Shown: in pieces, positions 8,882 to 18,900 of the stretch
How positions within the stretch are numbered: the stretch's first letter is position 1
How the letters are laid out: every line of letters begins with the position of its first letter
Assembly: GCA_028066055.1 (NCBI GenBank)
Contig: JALCBY010000005.1
Location: 51,554-115,553 of the forward strand
Source of the DNA: Hyphomicrobiaceae bacterium
Lineage (GTDB): Bacteria > Pseudomonadota > Alphaproteobacteria > Rhizobiales > Methyloligellaceae
Direction: 5' to 3'
Length of the DNA stretch: 64,000 bases
Notes under the pieces: model-generated
Seen by the model: the letters and a program-made list of their open reading frames with translations, nothing else
The model's database searches: none
Told to the model about the DNA's origin: nothing
Made by a program: the position numbers and the translations under genes

Positions 8882-8977
8882 TCAGGGAGAGCGGCGGCTG
8901 ATATAGGCGAGCACCAACGCATAAATTATGAATGCGCCGACTACCATGCCCAGATAAAGGGTCTCACCCTCAGTCAT
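8882..8977 (-). CDS. 31-residue single-pass membrane microprotein
   Basis: ATG at 8977 is preceded by GAGGGG at good spacing. The product is 31 residues: an acidic start (MTEGET), one hydrophobic helix of about 20 residues, and a basic end (ISRRSP), which predicts a single inner-membrane span with the C-terminus inside. A perfect FNR/FixK-type box (9040-9053) sits about 41.5 bases upstream of the transcription start expected from the AATAGT element at 9012-9017. This is real-looking despite its size. It might be a small subunit of a respiratory complex, but I cannot assign it to a family. Confidence 0.6.
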   Translation of the reverse strand: MTEGETLYLGMVVGAFIIYALVLAYISRRSP

Positions 8978-9011
8978 TGGTTGTGCCCCTCAAAATAAAC
9001 TTGCGGGATAA

Positions 9012-9017
9012 ACTATT
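9012..9017 (-). promoter_or_regulatory. Candidate -10 element of the 31-residue protein gene
   Basis: AATAGT on the minus strand matches TATAAT at four of six positions. It predicts a start near 9005, which places the centre of the FNR-type box (9046.5) at about -41.5, the usual spacing for activation, and leaves a 27-base leader. Confidence 0.4.
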
Positions 9018-9039
9018 TGCGAGGTCGGAAGAGGGTTCC

Positions 9040-9053
9040 TTGATCTGGATCAA
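9040..9053. promoter_or_regulatory. FNR/FixK-type binding site (anaerobox)
   Basis: TTGATCTGGATCAA matches the consensus TTGAT-N4-ATCAA exactly and is a perfect inverted repeat apart from its centre. It lies between the divergent starts of the 31-residue membrane protein and the CD-NTase-like gene. Geometry favours activation of the minus-strand gene. A related site (24205-24218) precedes cfa. Confidence 0.75.
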
Positions 9054-9136
9054 CGGTTGTATACTCTCGGCTGTTCCTTATTAGGTTGTAAATCCATCAT
9101 GGGCAGCGTGTGCGCTGATCAAGCTCACAATCGGTC

Positions 9137-10069
9137 GTGCACTGGCCAGGGGGCGACTTGCCAGCAGACGTGAACTCAGACACACCCGCCAAGGCGGGCC
9201 AGAAAACCATACGAACCGTGGACGACGGGTTCGCGGAGTTCGCCGAGTCGCTTGCGCCCAAATACAGTGAGTCCGCCGAAGCCGAAGCAAACCTCACCGC
9301 CATCGAGCGCCTCCTGAAGGCTAGCTTCAACATGCGGTATCTGGCGCCTTACGGCTCAATCGGACATGGCACACATGTGAACGGATGCAGCGCGTCAGAC
9401 TGTTTCGCCGTCATACCAACTGACAGGCTTTTCGAAGATTCGCTCAAATCGTTGAACGAGGTCCATGCGGTCCTCAAAAACGACTTTCCGGACGCCTCCA
9501 TTGCCGACGGCCGCCCGGTCATCGTGATTCCCTTTGGCGATCAATTGAGTGACCGCCACCACATCGTGCCGGCGTTCGTGCAACCCGCAAAAGATGACCA
9601 TGACATTTTTGCGGTTCCGGCACCGCGCGGCCGGTGGGTGCGCATAAGCCCCGGAGCCCACAGCGCATGGCTGAACGCGCTGGACAACGATCTGAATTCA
9701 AACCTCAAGCCCTTCGTGAGGATGGTGAAGGCATGGAGTTATTTCAACGAACAGCCGATCTGGTCATACTATCTTGAGCTCTGCGTCGCCGATTTTTTCA
9801 AGAGCGACGCGGCGATCATCTATTCTACAGATTTGAACAATTTTTTCAGATACCTGAAAGAAAGGCAGCTCGCTGCATTCGAGGATGCGGCCGGTTGCAG
9901 CGAACCGGTCTACGGCACCAGCATCGCCGGGAAGCAGCGGGCAATTGAAGCTATCGACGCGGCAGTCGAATTCTCCGACCAGGCACGCGCCTGCGAGCAC
10001 CGCGGGCAAGTGGCCGACTCCTTCTATTGGTGGCGCAAGATGTTCGACTGGCGTTTCGCATCCTGGTGA
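9137..10069 (+). CDS. CD-NTase-like (SMODS) nucleotidyltransferase with altered catalytic residues
   Basis: A protein of up to 310 residues resembling cGAS/DncV-like nucleotidyltransferases. PYGSIGHGTHVNG holds the GS motif (G73-S74), and KPFVRMVKAWSYFNEQPIWSYYLEL matches the helical second domain. In active relatives the GS motif is followed by an acidic D-x-D; here it is SDCF (D88-C89-F90), so the second Asp is missing. The third acidic position expected before VPAF is not visible (RHHIVPAF, 140-147). It is therefore probably inactive or uses other residues. No CBASS effector, Cap2/Cap3 or TM effector gene is adjacent. Start uncertain: GTG 9137, TTG 9158 or GTG 9170 are all possible. Confidence 0.7.
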   Translation: MHWPGGDLPADVNSDTPAKAGQKTIRTVDDGFAEFAESLAPKYSESAEAEANLTAIERLLKASFNMRYLAPYGSIGHGTHVNGCSASDCFAVIPTDRLFEDSLKSLNEVHAVLKNDFPDASIADGRPVIVIPFGDQLSDRHHIVPAFVQPAKDDHDIFAVPAPRGRWVRISPGAHSAWLNALDNDLNSNLKPFVRMVKAWSYFNEQPIWSYYLELCVADFFKSDAAIIYSTDLNNFFRYLKERQLAAFEDAAGCSEPVYGTSIAGKQRAIEAIDAAVEFSDQARACEHRGQVADSFYWWRKMFDWRFASW

Positions 10070-10206
10070 ACCGTTTGCACGGGCAAGCTTCCAATATCTG
10101 ACAAATACCCCTCCGAGCATTCTTGCAGGACGAGCCACGCGCGCTATGGTCGGTGAGTTCCGCAACAACACTTCAAATCAAAATCTCATATGGGGAGGAC
10201 ACCTCG

Positions 10207-10959
10207 TTGGATACCAAACCGCTTGCCGGTAAGACGGCGCTCGTGACGGGTGCTGCACGCAATATCGGACGCGCCATCGCTCTTTCGCTTGCCGATGCCG
10301 GCGCAAACATCATCGTCAATACGCTCCAGGATCAGCAAGCAGCCGATGCCGTCGCTGGGGAAATCACGCAGACAGGCGCAGATAGCATCGTCTGCGTCGC
10401 GGATGTGACCGATCGTGATGCCGTATTCGCCATGGCCGAGGCCGGACGCGACAAATTCGGTGCCGTCGATATTCTGATACTGAACGCATCCGCTCGCGGT
10501 CAGGTCAACTTCCTCGACATGACACATGAGGACTGGCGCCGCGTCATCGACATTTCGCTCGACGGCGCGTTTCATTGCGCACAGGCGGCCCTGCCGATGA
10601 TGATCGAACGCGGCTGGGGACGGGTTGTGGCGCTCGGCGGCATTTCCTGGCACGCCGGTTTTCCGCGCCGCGCCAACAACCTCGCCGGAAAGGCCGGTTT
10701 GACCGGCTTCACCCGTGCGCTGGCGGCGGAGTTTGGCGACCGTGGGATCACGGCCAATGTCGTTGCGCCAGGCTCTATCGATACCGTACGCCCGGCATCC
10801 GCCGGCGCGCTGCCACCCAGGGAAAGCCTGCCACCGGTCCCCCGCATGGGGACAGTCGAAGAGATCGCTTCCGCGACACGGTTCCTGTGCATGCCGGAAC
10901 AGGCTTACCTGACGGGGCAGGTCATCCACGTGAACGGCGGTGCTTACTTGGGCACATAG
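10207..10959 (+). CDS. SDR-family oxidoreductase lacking the catalytic tyrosine
   Basis: A 250-residue Rossmann protein. TGAARNIG (14-21) is the dinucleotide-binding TGxxxxIG motif, LNAS follows strand 4, and the end VIHVNGGAYLG is typical. The TTG start is supported by GGGGAGG at 10193-10199. The YxxxK catalytic motif reads N158-L-A-G-K162, so Lys is kept and Tyr is replaced by Asn; Ser147 is present but the loop is shorter than usual. It may bind NAD(P) without normal dehydrogenase activity, or act as an FabI-like or non-redox variant. Confidence 0.8.
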   Translation: MDTKPLAGKTALVTGAARNIGRAIALSLADAGANIIVNTLQDQQAADAVAGEITQTGADSIVCVADVTDRDAVFAMAEAGRDKFGAVDILILNASARGQVNFLDMTHEDWRRVIDISLDGAFHCAQAALPMMIERGWGRVVALGGISWHAGFPRRANNLAGKAGLTGFTRALAAEFGDRGITANVVAPGSIDTVRPASAGALPPRESLPPVPRMGTVEEIASATRFLCMPEQAYLTGQVIHVNGGAYLGT

Positions 10960-10980
10960 ACCGGCCGCACGTATGGGCGT

Positions 10981-11985
10981 CTAATAAGTGTCAAACAACG
11001 TCTGGAGCTGTTCCGGATCCCGGGTCAGTGTCAATCCCACCATGGCCAGCACTCGGGCCTTCTGCGGGATCAGGTTGTCGGCCGCGACGATCGCGCGTTC
11101 TTTCATGGACGTGCGCCGCAGCGCCCTGCCACTGCCGGCCCGCGTGCTCTGGACGATGACGATGCCGTCTCCCTGAGCATCGTCGATGGCGTCGTTCTGA
11201 TCGGGCGTAACGATGCCTGGGGCAACGCTCGCCATAACAATCGCCTGCGCGCCGGCACCCGCGCACGCCCTGATTGCCGCTCCATCCGCGCCAGCGTAGG
11301 TCATACAGATGTCGACGCGCGGAAGGCCTTTAAGCCCCGCTACGTCAAACTCCACATCGGGGGCATGCCGCCTGACCGGCTTCGCGTACAGGGCAATCCG
11401 TCCGTCTGCATCGACATATCCCAAAACGCCGAGATCGCGACTCTGAAAGGTCTGCAATCTGTTGGTCGACGTCTTGGTGACATCCCGTGCACCGTGAATT
11501 TCTTCATTGAAAACAACGAGAACGCCAAGGCCACGTGTTTCTTGAGCGCCGGCCACACGCACCGCGCACAGAAGATTCGGGCCGGCGTCGCTGCCCAGCG
11601 CATTAAGCGGCCTCTGCGCGCCCGTAACCACGACCGTCTGGGGAATTTTGAGCGTCAGATTGAGAAAGTAGGCTGTTTCCTCCAGCGTCGCCGTTCCGTG
11701 GGTGACCACAAACCCGTCCGGCGCATCCGGCCCCTCTGCGAGTCGGTGGATGAGTTTGACCAGATCGAGCCAGTCCGCCGCCGACACGGCAGAACTCGGC
11801 AATAGGCGAAACGGAACCGCTTCGATGTCGGCCACGTCGGCGATTTCGGGAAACCGGCCGACGATGGCGTCGATGTCATTGCGGGTGCCGAACTCCATAT
11901 ATTCGTAGAGATCGAGGCTGTGCCGGCCATCAAGAGAGATGGTCCCGCCGGTTCCGATGACGGCAACTCGCGGACGCGCGCTCAC
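10981..11985 (-). CDS. L-asparaginase family protein
   Basis: A 334-residue asparaginase/glutaminase family enzyme that would hydrolyse asparagine (or a related amide) to aspartate and ammonia. GTGGTIS (11-17) contains the first catalytic Thr, and VVTHGTATLEET near residue 92 contains the second Thr and Asp-equivalent region. The sequence begins without a signal peptide, so it is cytoplasmic. Its ATG overlaps the stop of the upstream dCTP deaminase gene by four bases, so the two are probably translated together. Confidence 0.88.
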   Translation of the reverse strand: MSARPRVAVIGTGGTISLDGRHSLDLYEYMEFGTRNDIDAIVGRFPEIADVADIEAVPFRLLPSSAVSAADWLDLVKLIHRLAEGPDAPDGFVVTHGTATLEETAYFLNLTLKIPQTVVVTGAQRPLNALGSDAGPNLLCAVRVAGAQETRGLGVLVVFNEEIHGARDVTKTSTNRLQTFQSRDLGVLGYVDADGRIALYAKPVRRHAPDVEFDVAGLKGLPRVDICMTYAGADGAAIRACAGAGAQAIVMASVAPGIVTPDQNDAIDDAQGDGIVIVQSTRAGSGRALRRTSMKERAIVAADNLIPQKARVLAMVGLTLTRDPEQLQTLFDTY

Positions 11986-13061
11986 TTGAAATGCTTGGAC
12001 AGTTTCAGGCCCTGGGCCTGATAGTGCGAACCGATGTCCTGCCCGTAAACCTGCGCAGGCGCCTCCGTGAGCGGCTCATAAATTAGCCGGCCGATGATCT
12101 GACCGTCTTCAAGGATGAAAGGCACCTTGTGGCTGCGCACTTCGAGAACCGCCTTCGACCCCTCACCACCCGCACCGGAATATCCGAAGCCCGGGTCGAA
12201 GAAACCTGCATAATGGACACGAAACTCACCCACGAGCGGATTGAAAGGCACCATCTCCGCCGCATGGGTAGGCGGCACGGCAACCGCTTCCTTCGATGCC
12301 AGGATGTAAAACTGGTCCGGGTCGAGAATGAGCCGGGTCTGCGCGCCGGCATGGATCGGCTCCCAGAACTCGGCGATGTCATACGCCCCCGGTGCGTCAA
12401 CATCGACCACACCCGTGTGCCGCTTAGCCCGATAGCCGATGAAACCGGAGTCCGGATCCCCGGCAAGATCAACGGACAAGTCGATGCCCGCGCCTGCTTC
12501 CGTCGCGGGGCTTCCCTGTGGTGCACTGCCTTCGCGAAACCTGACCTGCGAGAGACGCGAACCCGTCCGCACCAGAACAGGAAAAGTTTGCGGACAGATC
12601 TCGGCGTAGAGCGGGCCGGCATAGCCCGCATCGACCTGATCGAAAGCCTGTGCCTTGTCGGCAATAACCCGTGTGAAAACATCGAGCCTGCCGGTCGAAC
12701 TCTTGGGATTGCAGGCCGCACTCAGTCCTCCCGGGAGATCAAGCGATTCCAGGAGCGGCACCAGATAGACGCATCCCACCTCCAGAACCGCACCATCCTT
12801 CAGATCGATCTCATGGAGAGCGAGCGACTGGAGTTTGTCGGAAACCGAAGTCCGAGGCCCCGGCAGGAAACTGGCGCGGATCCGGTACGCCTTTTCGCCG
12901 AGCCGCAAATCAAGGCTTGCAGGTTGAATCTGCCCGTCAGCGGCCGGCCTCGCCAGTGAAATGGCCTTATCTACAATCAGCGCCTCGATGGCCTGACACG
13001 GCAGGATGTGCCCCTCGACAAGCTCGGAATCAGATGTCGGATGTTGATCGGCAAGTGCCAT
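11982..13061 (-). CDS. dcd: dCTP deaminase, double-length alphaproteobacterial form
   Basis: A 359-residue 2'-deoxycytidine 5'-triphosphate deaminase, producing dUTP for thymidylate synthesis. The family is usually about 190 residues; this form holds two Dcd/dUTPase-like domains, with the motif NPKSSTGRLD in the first half and GFFDPGFGYSG near residue 288 in the second. The double form is known in alphaproteobacteria. It is divergent from metZ and overlaps the asparaginase gene downstream by four bases. Confidence 0.88.
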   Translation of the reverse strand: MALADQHPTSDSELVEGHILPCQAIEALIVDKAISLARPAADGQIQPASLDLRLGEKAYRIRASFLPGPRTSVSDKLQSLALHEIDLKDGAVLEVGCVYLVPLLESLDLPGGLSAACNPKSSTGRLDVFTRVIADKAQAFDQVDAGYAGPLYAEICPQTFPVLVRTGSRLSQVRFREGSAPQGSPATEAGAGIDLSVDLAGDPDSGFIGYRAKRHTGVVDVDAPGAYDIAEFWEPIHAGAQTRLILDPDQFYILASKEAVAVPPTHAAEMVPFNPLVGEFRVHYAGFFDPGFGYSGAGGEGSKAVLEVRSHKVPFILEDGQIIGRLIYEPLTEAPAQVYGQDIGSHYQAQGLKLSKHFK

Positions 13062-13283
13062 GGATCACTCTCCTCCTCTAGTTCGTGTAGACCAACACTC
13101 CCTTGACGCCAAGGCCGCATATCTGCTTAATCCACACTTCAACGTGGTGATTTGGGCCGGCCGGCTTGCAGCCACGCTAAACAACTCGCTAAAAGGCCGT
13201 GTCGCGAAACCCGGTCAATTGCGAGAGCATGGCCGGGATTTTTTGTGCGTGAACCGTGTCGCGCGTGCCAGATGGAGCGGAAA

Positions 13284-14486
13284 ATGGCAAAAAAACAGGA
13301 GCAATTTGACCGGAACAATTCGTGGAAACCCGCGACATCCCTGGTGCATGGCGGAACGATCAGAAGCGAATTCGGGGAAATGTCCGAAGCCATGTTTCTC
13401 ACCTCAGGCTATGCATATGACACATCCGAACAGGCCGAGGCCCGTTTCAAGGGCGATCTGGAGGGTTTCGTCTATACCCGCTACTCCAATCCGACCGTAC
13501 ATATGTTCGAGCAGCGCATGTGTGCGCTGGAAGGCGCGGAAGCTGCGCGCGGCACGGCCAGTGGCATGGCAGCGGTGACGGCGGCCATGCTGTCCCACCT
13601 CAAGGCCGGCGATCACGTGGTCGCGGGGCGCGTTCTGTTCGGGTCCTGTCTCTATATCGTCGAGAACCTGCTGCCCAAATTCGGCGTCGAGTCGACGCTT
13701 GTCGACGGACGCGATCTGAACGCATGGGAGGCGGCCTTTCGGCCCAACACCAAGGCCGTCTTCTTCGAAACGCCGACCAACCCGACGCTCGAGCTCGTCG
13801 ATATTGAAGCCGTCTGCAAACTGGCGCGGGATCGCGGCGCGCTTTCGTTCATCGACAACGTGTTCGCAACACCCATGCTGCAGAGGCCGATGGCGCTTGG
13901 CGCAGACGTCGTGGTCTATTCGGCAACCAAACACATTGACGGCCAGGGCCGATGTCTGGGCGGTATTGTGCTCGGCAGCAGCGACTATATCGAGGACACG
14001 CTCCATGACTTCTACAAACATACCGGTCCGTCGATGAGTCCCTTCAATGCCTGGGTCATGCTCAAGGGCCTCGAAACCCTGCCGGTCCGTGTGGAACGAT
14101 CCTGCGCGAGCGCTGCCCGGATTGCCGATTTCCTTGCGGACCATCCCAAGGCAAACCGTGTTTTCTATCCCGGCCGCACGGATCATCCCCAGCACGATCT
14201 CGCCAAAAAGCAGATGTCCGCCGGCGGTCCGCTGGTCACCTTCGAGATTGAAGGCGGCAAGGACGCGGCGTTCAAATTCATGAACGAGCTGGAGATTTTC
14301 AAGATCACCAACAACCTGGGTGACGCGAAAAGCCTTGTGACGCATCCCGCGACGACGACCCACCAGCGTCTCGGAGAGGAAGGACGCGCTGAAATCGGCA
14401 TCACGGACGGATCATTGCGCCTGTCCATCGGCCTTGAGGATCTCGGCGACCTTCTTGAAGATATCGACAGGGCACTCTCGGCCTAG
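13284..14486 (+). CDS. metZ: O-succinylhomoserine sulfhydrylase
   Basis: A 400-residue Cys/Met metabolism PLP enzyme. YTRYSNPTVHMFEQRMCALEG is the phosphate-binding signature (Tyr/Arg/Ser), FETPTNPTLELVD binds the ring, and VVYSATKHIDGQG contains the PLP lysine. The MetZ-type sequence suggests direct sulfhydrylation of an activated homoserine to homocysteine in methionine synthesis. ATG 13284 follows GGAG at six bases; ATG 13272 in frame is an alternative. Confidence 0.88.
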   Translation: MAKKQEQFDRNNSWKPATSLVHGGTIRSEFGEMSEAMFLTSGYAYDTSEQAEARFKGDLEGFVYTRYSNPTVHMFEQRMCALEGAEAARGTASGMAAVTAAMLSHLKAGDHVVAGRVLFGSCLYIVENLLPKFGVESTLVDGRDLNAWEAAFRPNTKAVFFETPTNPTLELVDIEAVCKLARDRGALSFIDNVFATPMLQRPMALGADVVVYSATKHIDGQGRCLGGIVLGSSDYIEDTLHDFYKHTGPSMSPFNAWVMLKGLETLPVRVERSCASAARIADFLADHPKANRVFYPGRTDHPQHDLAKKQMSAGGPLVTFEIEGGKDAAFKFMNELEIFKITNNLGDAKSLVTHPATTTHQRLGEEGRAEIGITDGSLRLSIGLEDLGDLLEDIDRALSA

Positions 14487-14549
14487 GAGATCACGCGCAG
14501 GATGGAATAGACTCCGCTCACGGATCGAATCGGTCCGGTCGGGGGACCC

Positions 14550-15998
14550 ATGATCGAACTCAGGCCAATTCTGCTTGTCGTCGGCGTTTTGCTGGCGACC
14601 CTGGGCTGCGCGATGATGATCCCCGCGCTCTACGATCTGGCTATCGGCAATGACGACTGGCAGATCTTCGCCGTATCGTCGACCCTGACGCTGTTTGTCG
14701 GCATCGGGCTCGCTTTCGCTAACCGTGGGCGGACGGAGAACTTTTCCATCAAACAGGCTTTTCTGCTCACCAATGTGGCATGGATCGCCCTGACCGCCTT
14801 CGGGGCCTTCCCCTTCGCCTGGTCGCAGCTCGATGTGAGCTATACAGACGCGTTCTTTGAGTCGATGTCGGGCATCACCACCACCGGCGCGACGATCCTG
14901 ACAGATCTCGACAAGGCACCGCCGGGTATCCTTTTGTGGCGCGGCCTGCTGCAATGGCTCGGCGGTCTCGGCATCATCGTCATGGCGATCTCGATTCTGC
15001 CGATCCTGCAGGTGGGTGGCATGCAGCTGTTTCGGGTTGAGGGGTTCGAGACGGAAGGCAAGCTGATGCCGCGTGCGACTCAGATCGCGGGATCGCTGAC
15101 CACCCTCTATGTGGTCATTACCGCCGTATGCGCGGTTGCGTATCATGTCGCGGGCATGACGATCTTCGACGCGGTGGTTCATTCCATGACCACCATTGCG
15201 ACCGGTGGCTATTCCACCCGCAACGCGTCGATTGCGTATTTCTCCTCACCGGCCATCGAGGTGGTCGCCATCGTCTTCATGATTGTGGGCTCGCTTCCCT
15301 TCGTTCTTTACCTCAAGGAAGTCAGGGGCGGGCGCGGCGCGATACTTTCCGATTCTCAGGTGCGATGGTTCTTCGGTACTGCAATGATTTTTGTCATTCT
15401 TGCCACGCTCGCCTATCAGCCCAGCCAACCCGAGCCGGCCAGCACGCGTTACATCACCATCGTGTTCAATGTCATATCGATCATGACCGGAACCGGCTAC
15501 GCGACGACGGCCTACGACACCTGGAGCAGCATGGCGATCATGGTGTTTTTCGTGCTCATGTTCATCGGCGGCTGCTCGGGATCCACATCCTGCGGCATCA
15601 AGATCTTCCGCTTTCAGGTCATCTTCGAGATGATCCGCTGCCGGGTGCAGTCGGTTATCTATCCGCAAGGCGTGTTTATCGAACGCTATAACGGGGCGCC
15701 GATCCCCGACACGGTCACAAGCGCCGTGATGGGATTCTTCTTTCTGTTCATGCTGTGTTTCGCGGTGATCGCAACGCTCCTGTCCCTGATGGGTCTGGAC
15801 ACGGTCACTGCGCTTTCGGCCGCAGCTTCGGCGGTTGCCAATGTCGGGCCGGGTCTTGGACAGATCGTCGGACCGGTGGGGAACTACGCCACGCTTCCCG
15901 ACGCTGCAAAATGGATCCTCTGCGTCGGCATGTTGCTCGGACGCCTCGAAATCCTGACGGTCCTCGTACTGCTTACGCCGATTTTCTGGCGGGCGTAA
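14550..15998 (+). CDS. trkH: TrkH-family potassium uptake membrane protein
   Basis: A 482-residue K+ translocating subunit. The four pore loops carry the filter glycines: ESMSGITTTGA, TIATGGYST, SIMTGTGYATTAYD and ANVGPGLG. About ten to twelve membrane segments are visible. TrkH normally works with the cytoplasmic regulator TrkA, which is not in this window. The stop overlaps the convergent RND gene by 26 bases. Confidence 0.92.
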   Translation: MIELRPILLVVGVLLATLGCAMMIPALYDLAIGNDDWQIFAVSSTLTLFVGIGLAFANRGRTENFSIKQAFLLTNVAWIALTAFGAFPFAWSQLDVSYTDAFFESMSGITTTGATILTDLDKAPPGILLWRGLLQWLGGLGIIVMAISILPILQVGGMQLFRVEGFETEGKLMPRATQIAGSLTTLYVVITAVCAVAYHVAGMTIFDAVVHSMTTIATGGYSTRNASIAYFSSPAIEVVAIVFMIVGSLPFVLYLKEVRGGRGAILSDSQVRWFFGTAMIFVILATLAYQPSQPEPASTRYITIVFNVISIMTGTGYATTAYDTWSSMAIMVFFVLMFIGGCSGSTSCGIKIFRFQVIFEMIRCRVQSVIYPQGVFIERYNGAPIPDTVTSAVMGFFFLFMLCFAVIATLLSLMGLDTVTALSAAASAVANVGPGLGQIVGPVGNYATLPDAAKWILCVGMLLGRLEILTVLVLLTPIFWRA

Positions 15999-18900
15999 AT
16001 CCGAACCAGCCAAGGACAGACCGGATCATTCGGCTGAAATCGCCGCCGATGCCAATCAGGCTCGGAACCAGGATCAGCACTAGAATAGTGGCCGCGGCCA
16101 GACCAAACACCATGGTCACCGCCATGGGGATCAAGAATTGCGCCTGACGGCTTGTTTCGAACAGCAGTGGCGTGAGCCCCCCGATTGTCGTCAGCGACGT
16201 CAGAAGCACGGCCCGAAGCCGGTCCTGAGACGCGCCAACCGCCGCCTCCTCAAGCGTATTACCGTCCCCCAAACGGCGGACGACCTGAGTCGCCAGGATA
16301 ATGGAATCGTTCACAAGAATGCCGGACAGCCCAAGCAAACCAATCATGGAAATGATGGTGAGCGGATAACCCATCACCATATGCCCCAGGATCGCGCCGA
16401 CTATGCCGAAAGGAATGATGGCCATCACGGCAAACGGTTTTCCGTAACTGCCGAACACCCACGCAAGAATGATGTAGATGATGATCAGTGAAAGCATAGC
16501 GCCGAGGCGGAGATCGGCAAACGATTTCGTGCGCTCCTCGGCCCGGCCCTTGAACTCATATTGCAGCTTGTACTTGTCCGCGAGCCCGGGGAGTACCGCT
16601 TCATCCAGCTTGGCAAGCACTTCAGGAACCGAGGTGACATCTGCGTCGATACTGCCCGTAACGGCAACGCTGCGGCGGCCATCCACCCGCTGAATGATGG
16701 AAAACCCGGATTTCTCCCGCATTTCGACGATTTCGTTCAGCGGCACGCGATTGCCGTCCGGACTGCGCAGATAGAGCTGCCTGAGCGCGTAGGGGCCTGG
16801 AACTTCCTGCAGCCGTTTGACCCTGACGGTAATCTCCTCGTCGCCACGCGCAAACCGCGTCGCGACCGCGCCCTCAAAAGCGTTGCGCACCTGTACCCCG
16901 ACACTTTCCGAGGTAAAACCGAGCGCAGATCCGCGCGGGGTGACCTCCAGGATGAGCTCCTGCCGGCCATAGGGGAGATCGTCATTGACCGCGTTGACCC
17001 CGGGAAACGACGAAAGGGCGTTCCGCAATTCCAGAGCCGCCACCTTCAGGTCCGCCACGGGTGCATCCTGCAACCGGATGTCAATGTCGCGGCCGGGCGG
17101 CCCGCCGCGCTGCTCCGTAATCACGACTTTTTCCACGCCCGGAATTTTCGGTAGATATTCACGCCACGCCTTGACGACATTGCGCGTCGGAAGACTGCGT
17201 TCTTCGCTGGGCGTCAATTGTACTTCCACCTTCGCGAGATTCTCCCCGCGCGACCGTCCGCTTACACCCAAGGTCGTGAAGGCATTGACCACCAGCGGTT
17301 CTTTGTCACCGCCGAGCTTGTCCTCCGCCGTATAGAGCGCTTGCTCGATTCGGTTCAACGCGTCGCGTTGTTCCCCGCGCGGTGTTCCCGCTCCAAAAAC
17401 AATCGCCGCGGTAATGTTTTCCGATTCAGGCGACGGGAAAAAATGGAACTTTACGCGCCCGCCCGCGATCAGCCCGATGCAGAGGATCAGCATCGCCACC
17501 ATGAAGGCGACAGTCGTGTAGCGCCAGTCGTAAGAGGTTTTGACAATTTTTTGGAAAGTGCCATCGCGAAACCGGTTCAACATCCCATCAAAGGCCTTGC
17601 GAAACCGGCTCCCTTCTCGATTGATCTTACCAAAGCCATAGCGCAGGTGCCCCGGCAGGATGAGGAAACACTCGATCAGGCTTGCAATCAGAACGGCAAA
17701 TACGACGAGCGGGATCGCCGACATGATGTCGCCGATCTGATCGCGAATGAGAAAGATCGGGAAAAAGGCGGCCTGGGTCGTGAGCGTTGCAGCCACGACC
17801 GGCAGTAGCATGCGCGTGGCACCGCGCTCTGCGGCTTCAATCCGGCTGTCTCCCTTCGCCTGCCGGGTGGCGGTGTGCTCGCCCACGACGATGGCATCAT
17901 CGACGATGATGCCGAGCATCATGATGAGTGCGAACATGGAAACCATGTTGATGGTCTGTCCGCTCAGATACATGACGGCCAATGTCGCCATAAGGGCAAC
18001 CGGAATGCCGGCGGCGACCCAGAATGCCACTCGTGCATCCAGAAAAATGAACAGGATGATGAGGACGAGCGCAAGGCCCTGCAGACCATTCTTCAGAAGA
18101 ATCCCAAGCCTCTGCTGCACAAACCGACCGCGAACGTCATACACCGAGACCTTCAGGTCTTTTGGAAGTCTCGTGTGAACCTCGTCCATATAGGCGGTGA
18201 GAACGTTCATGGTCTTCAGCGTGTCCGCAGACAGTGCGCGCTGGACATTCAGCTCGATCGCCTGACCGTCGCTTTGCTGCCCGATGCTCTGGTCTCGTTC
18301 GAACTCCGTGGAAATGTTCGCGATCTCGTCGAGGCGAATCTTTTCTCCCGTCGCACCGGACCTGACCTCAATTTCGGAAATGGCCTCCGGCGTCTTGCGG
18401 TCCGCACGGGACCGAAGCTGCATCTCGACCTCGCCCTCCAGAATGCCCGACGGCAAGTCCTGCGTTTCCTCGCGAATGCGGCTCGCGATATCGCTCAATG
18501 ACAATCCGAGGCGGCGCAATTCCCGCTCGCGGACGCGCACCCAGATTTCTTCGTCGCGGGCGCCACCGAGCGTCACCTTATCGATACCCGCATCGAGAAG
18601 GCCGTCACGAATTTGCTTGGCGAACGCTTTCAGCTCCATTTCCGAATACGGCCCGGAAACCGAGATTTTCGCCACTGGCTCGAAGAAGGTAATGCGGGAA
18701 ATGACCGGCTCTTCGGAATCTTCCGGCAGTGTGGTTACCCCGTCCACCGCCTGCTCGACATCGGACTGCGCCTTCTGCATGTCCGCCCCGGCCTTGAACT
18801 CTAGGGTGATCACGCCTCCGCCTTCACGCGCGACCGACCGCACCTCGTCGATGTCATCGAGGAACCTCAGTTCCGGCTCGACGGCATCGAGTATGTTCTC

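Noticed and set aside
9137-10959. CBASS defence operon (CD-NTase plus effector)
   Set aside because: The neighbour is an SDR without effector features, and the nucleotidyltransferase lacks catalytic acids; no Cap2/Cap3-like genes occur.
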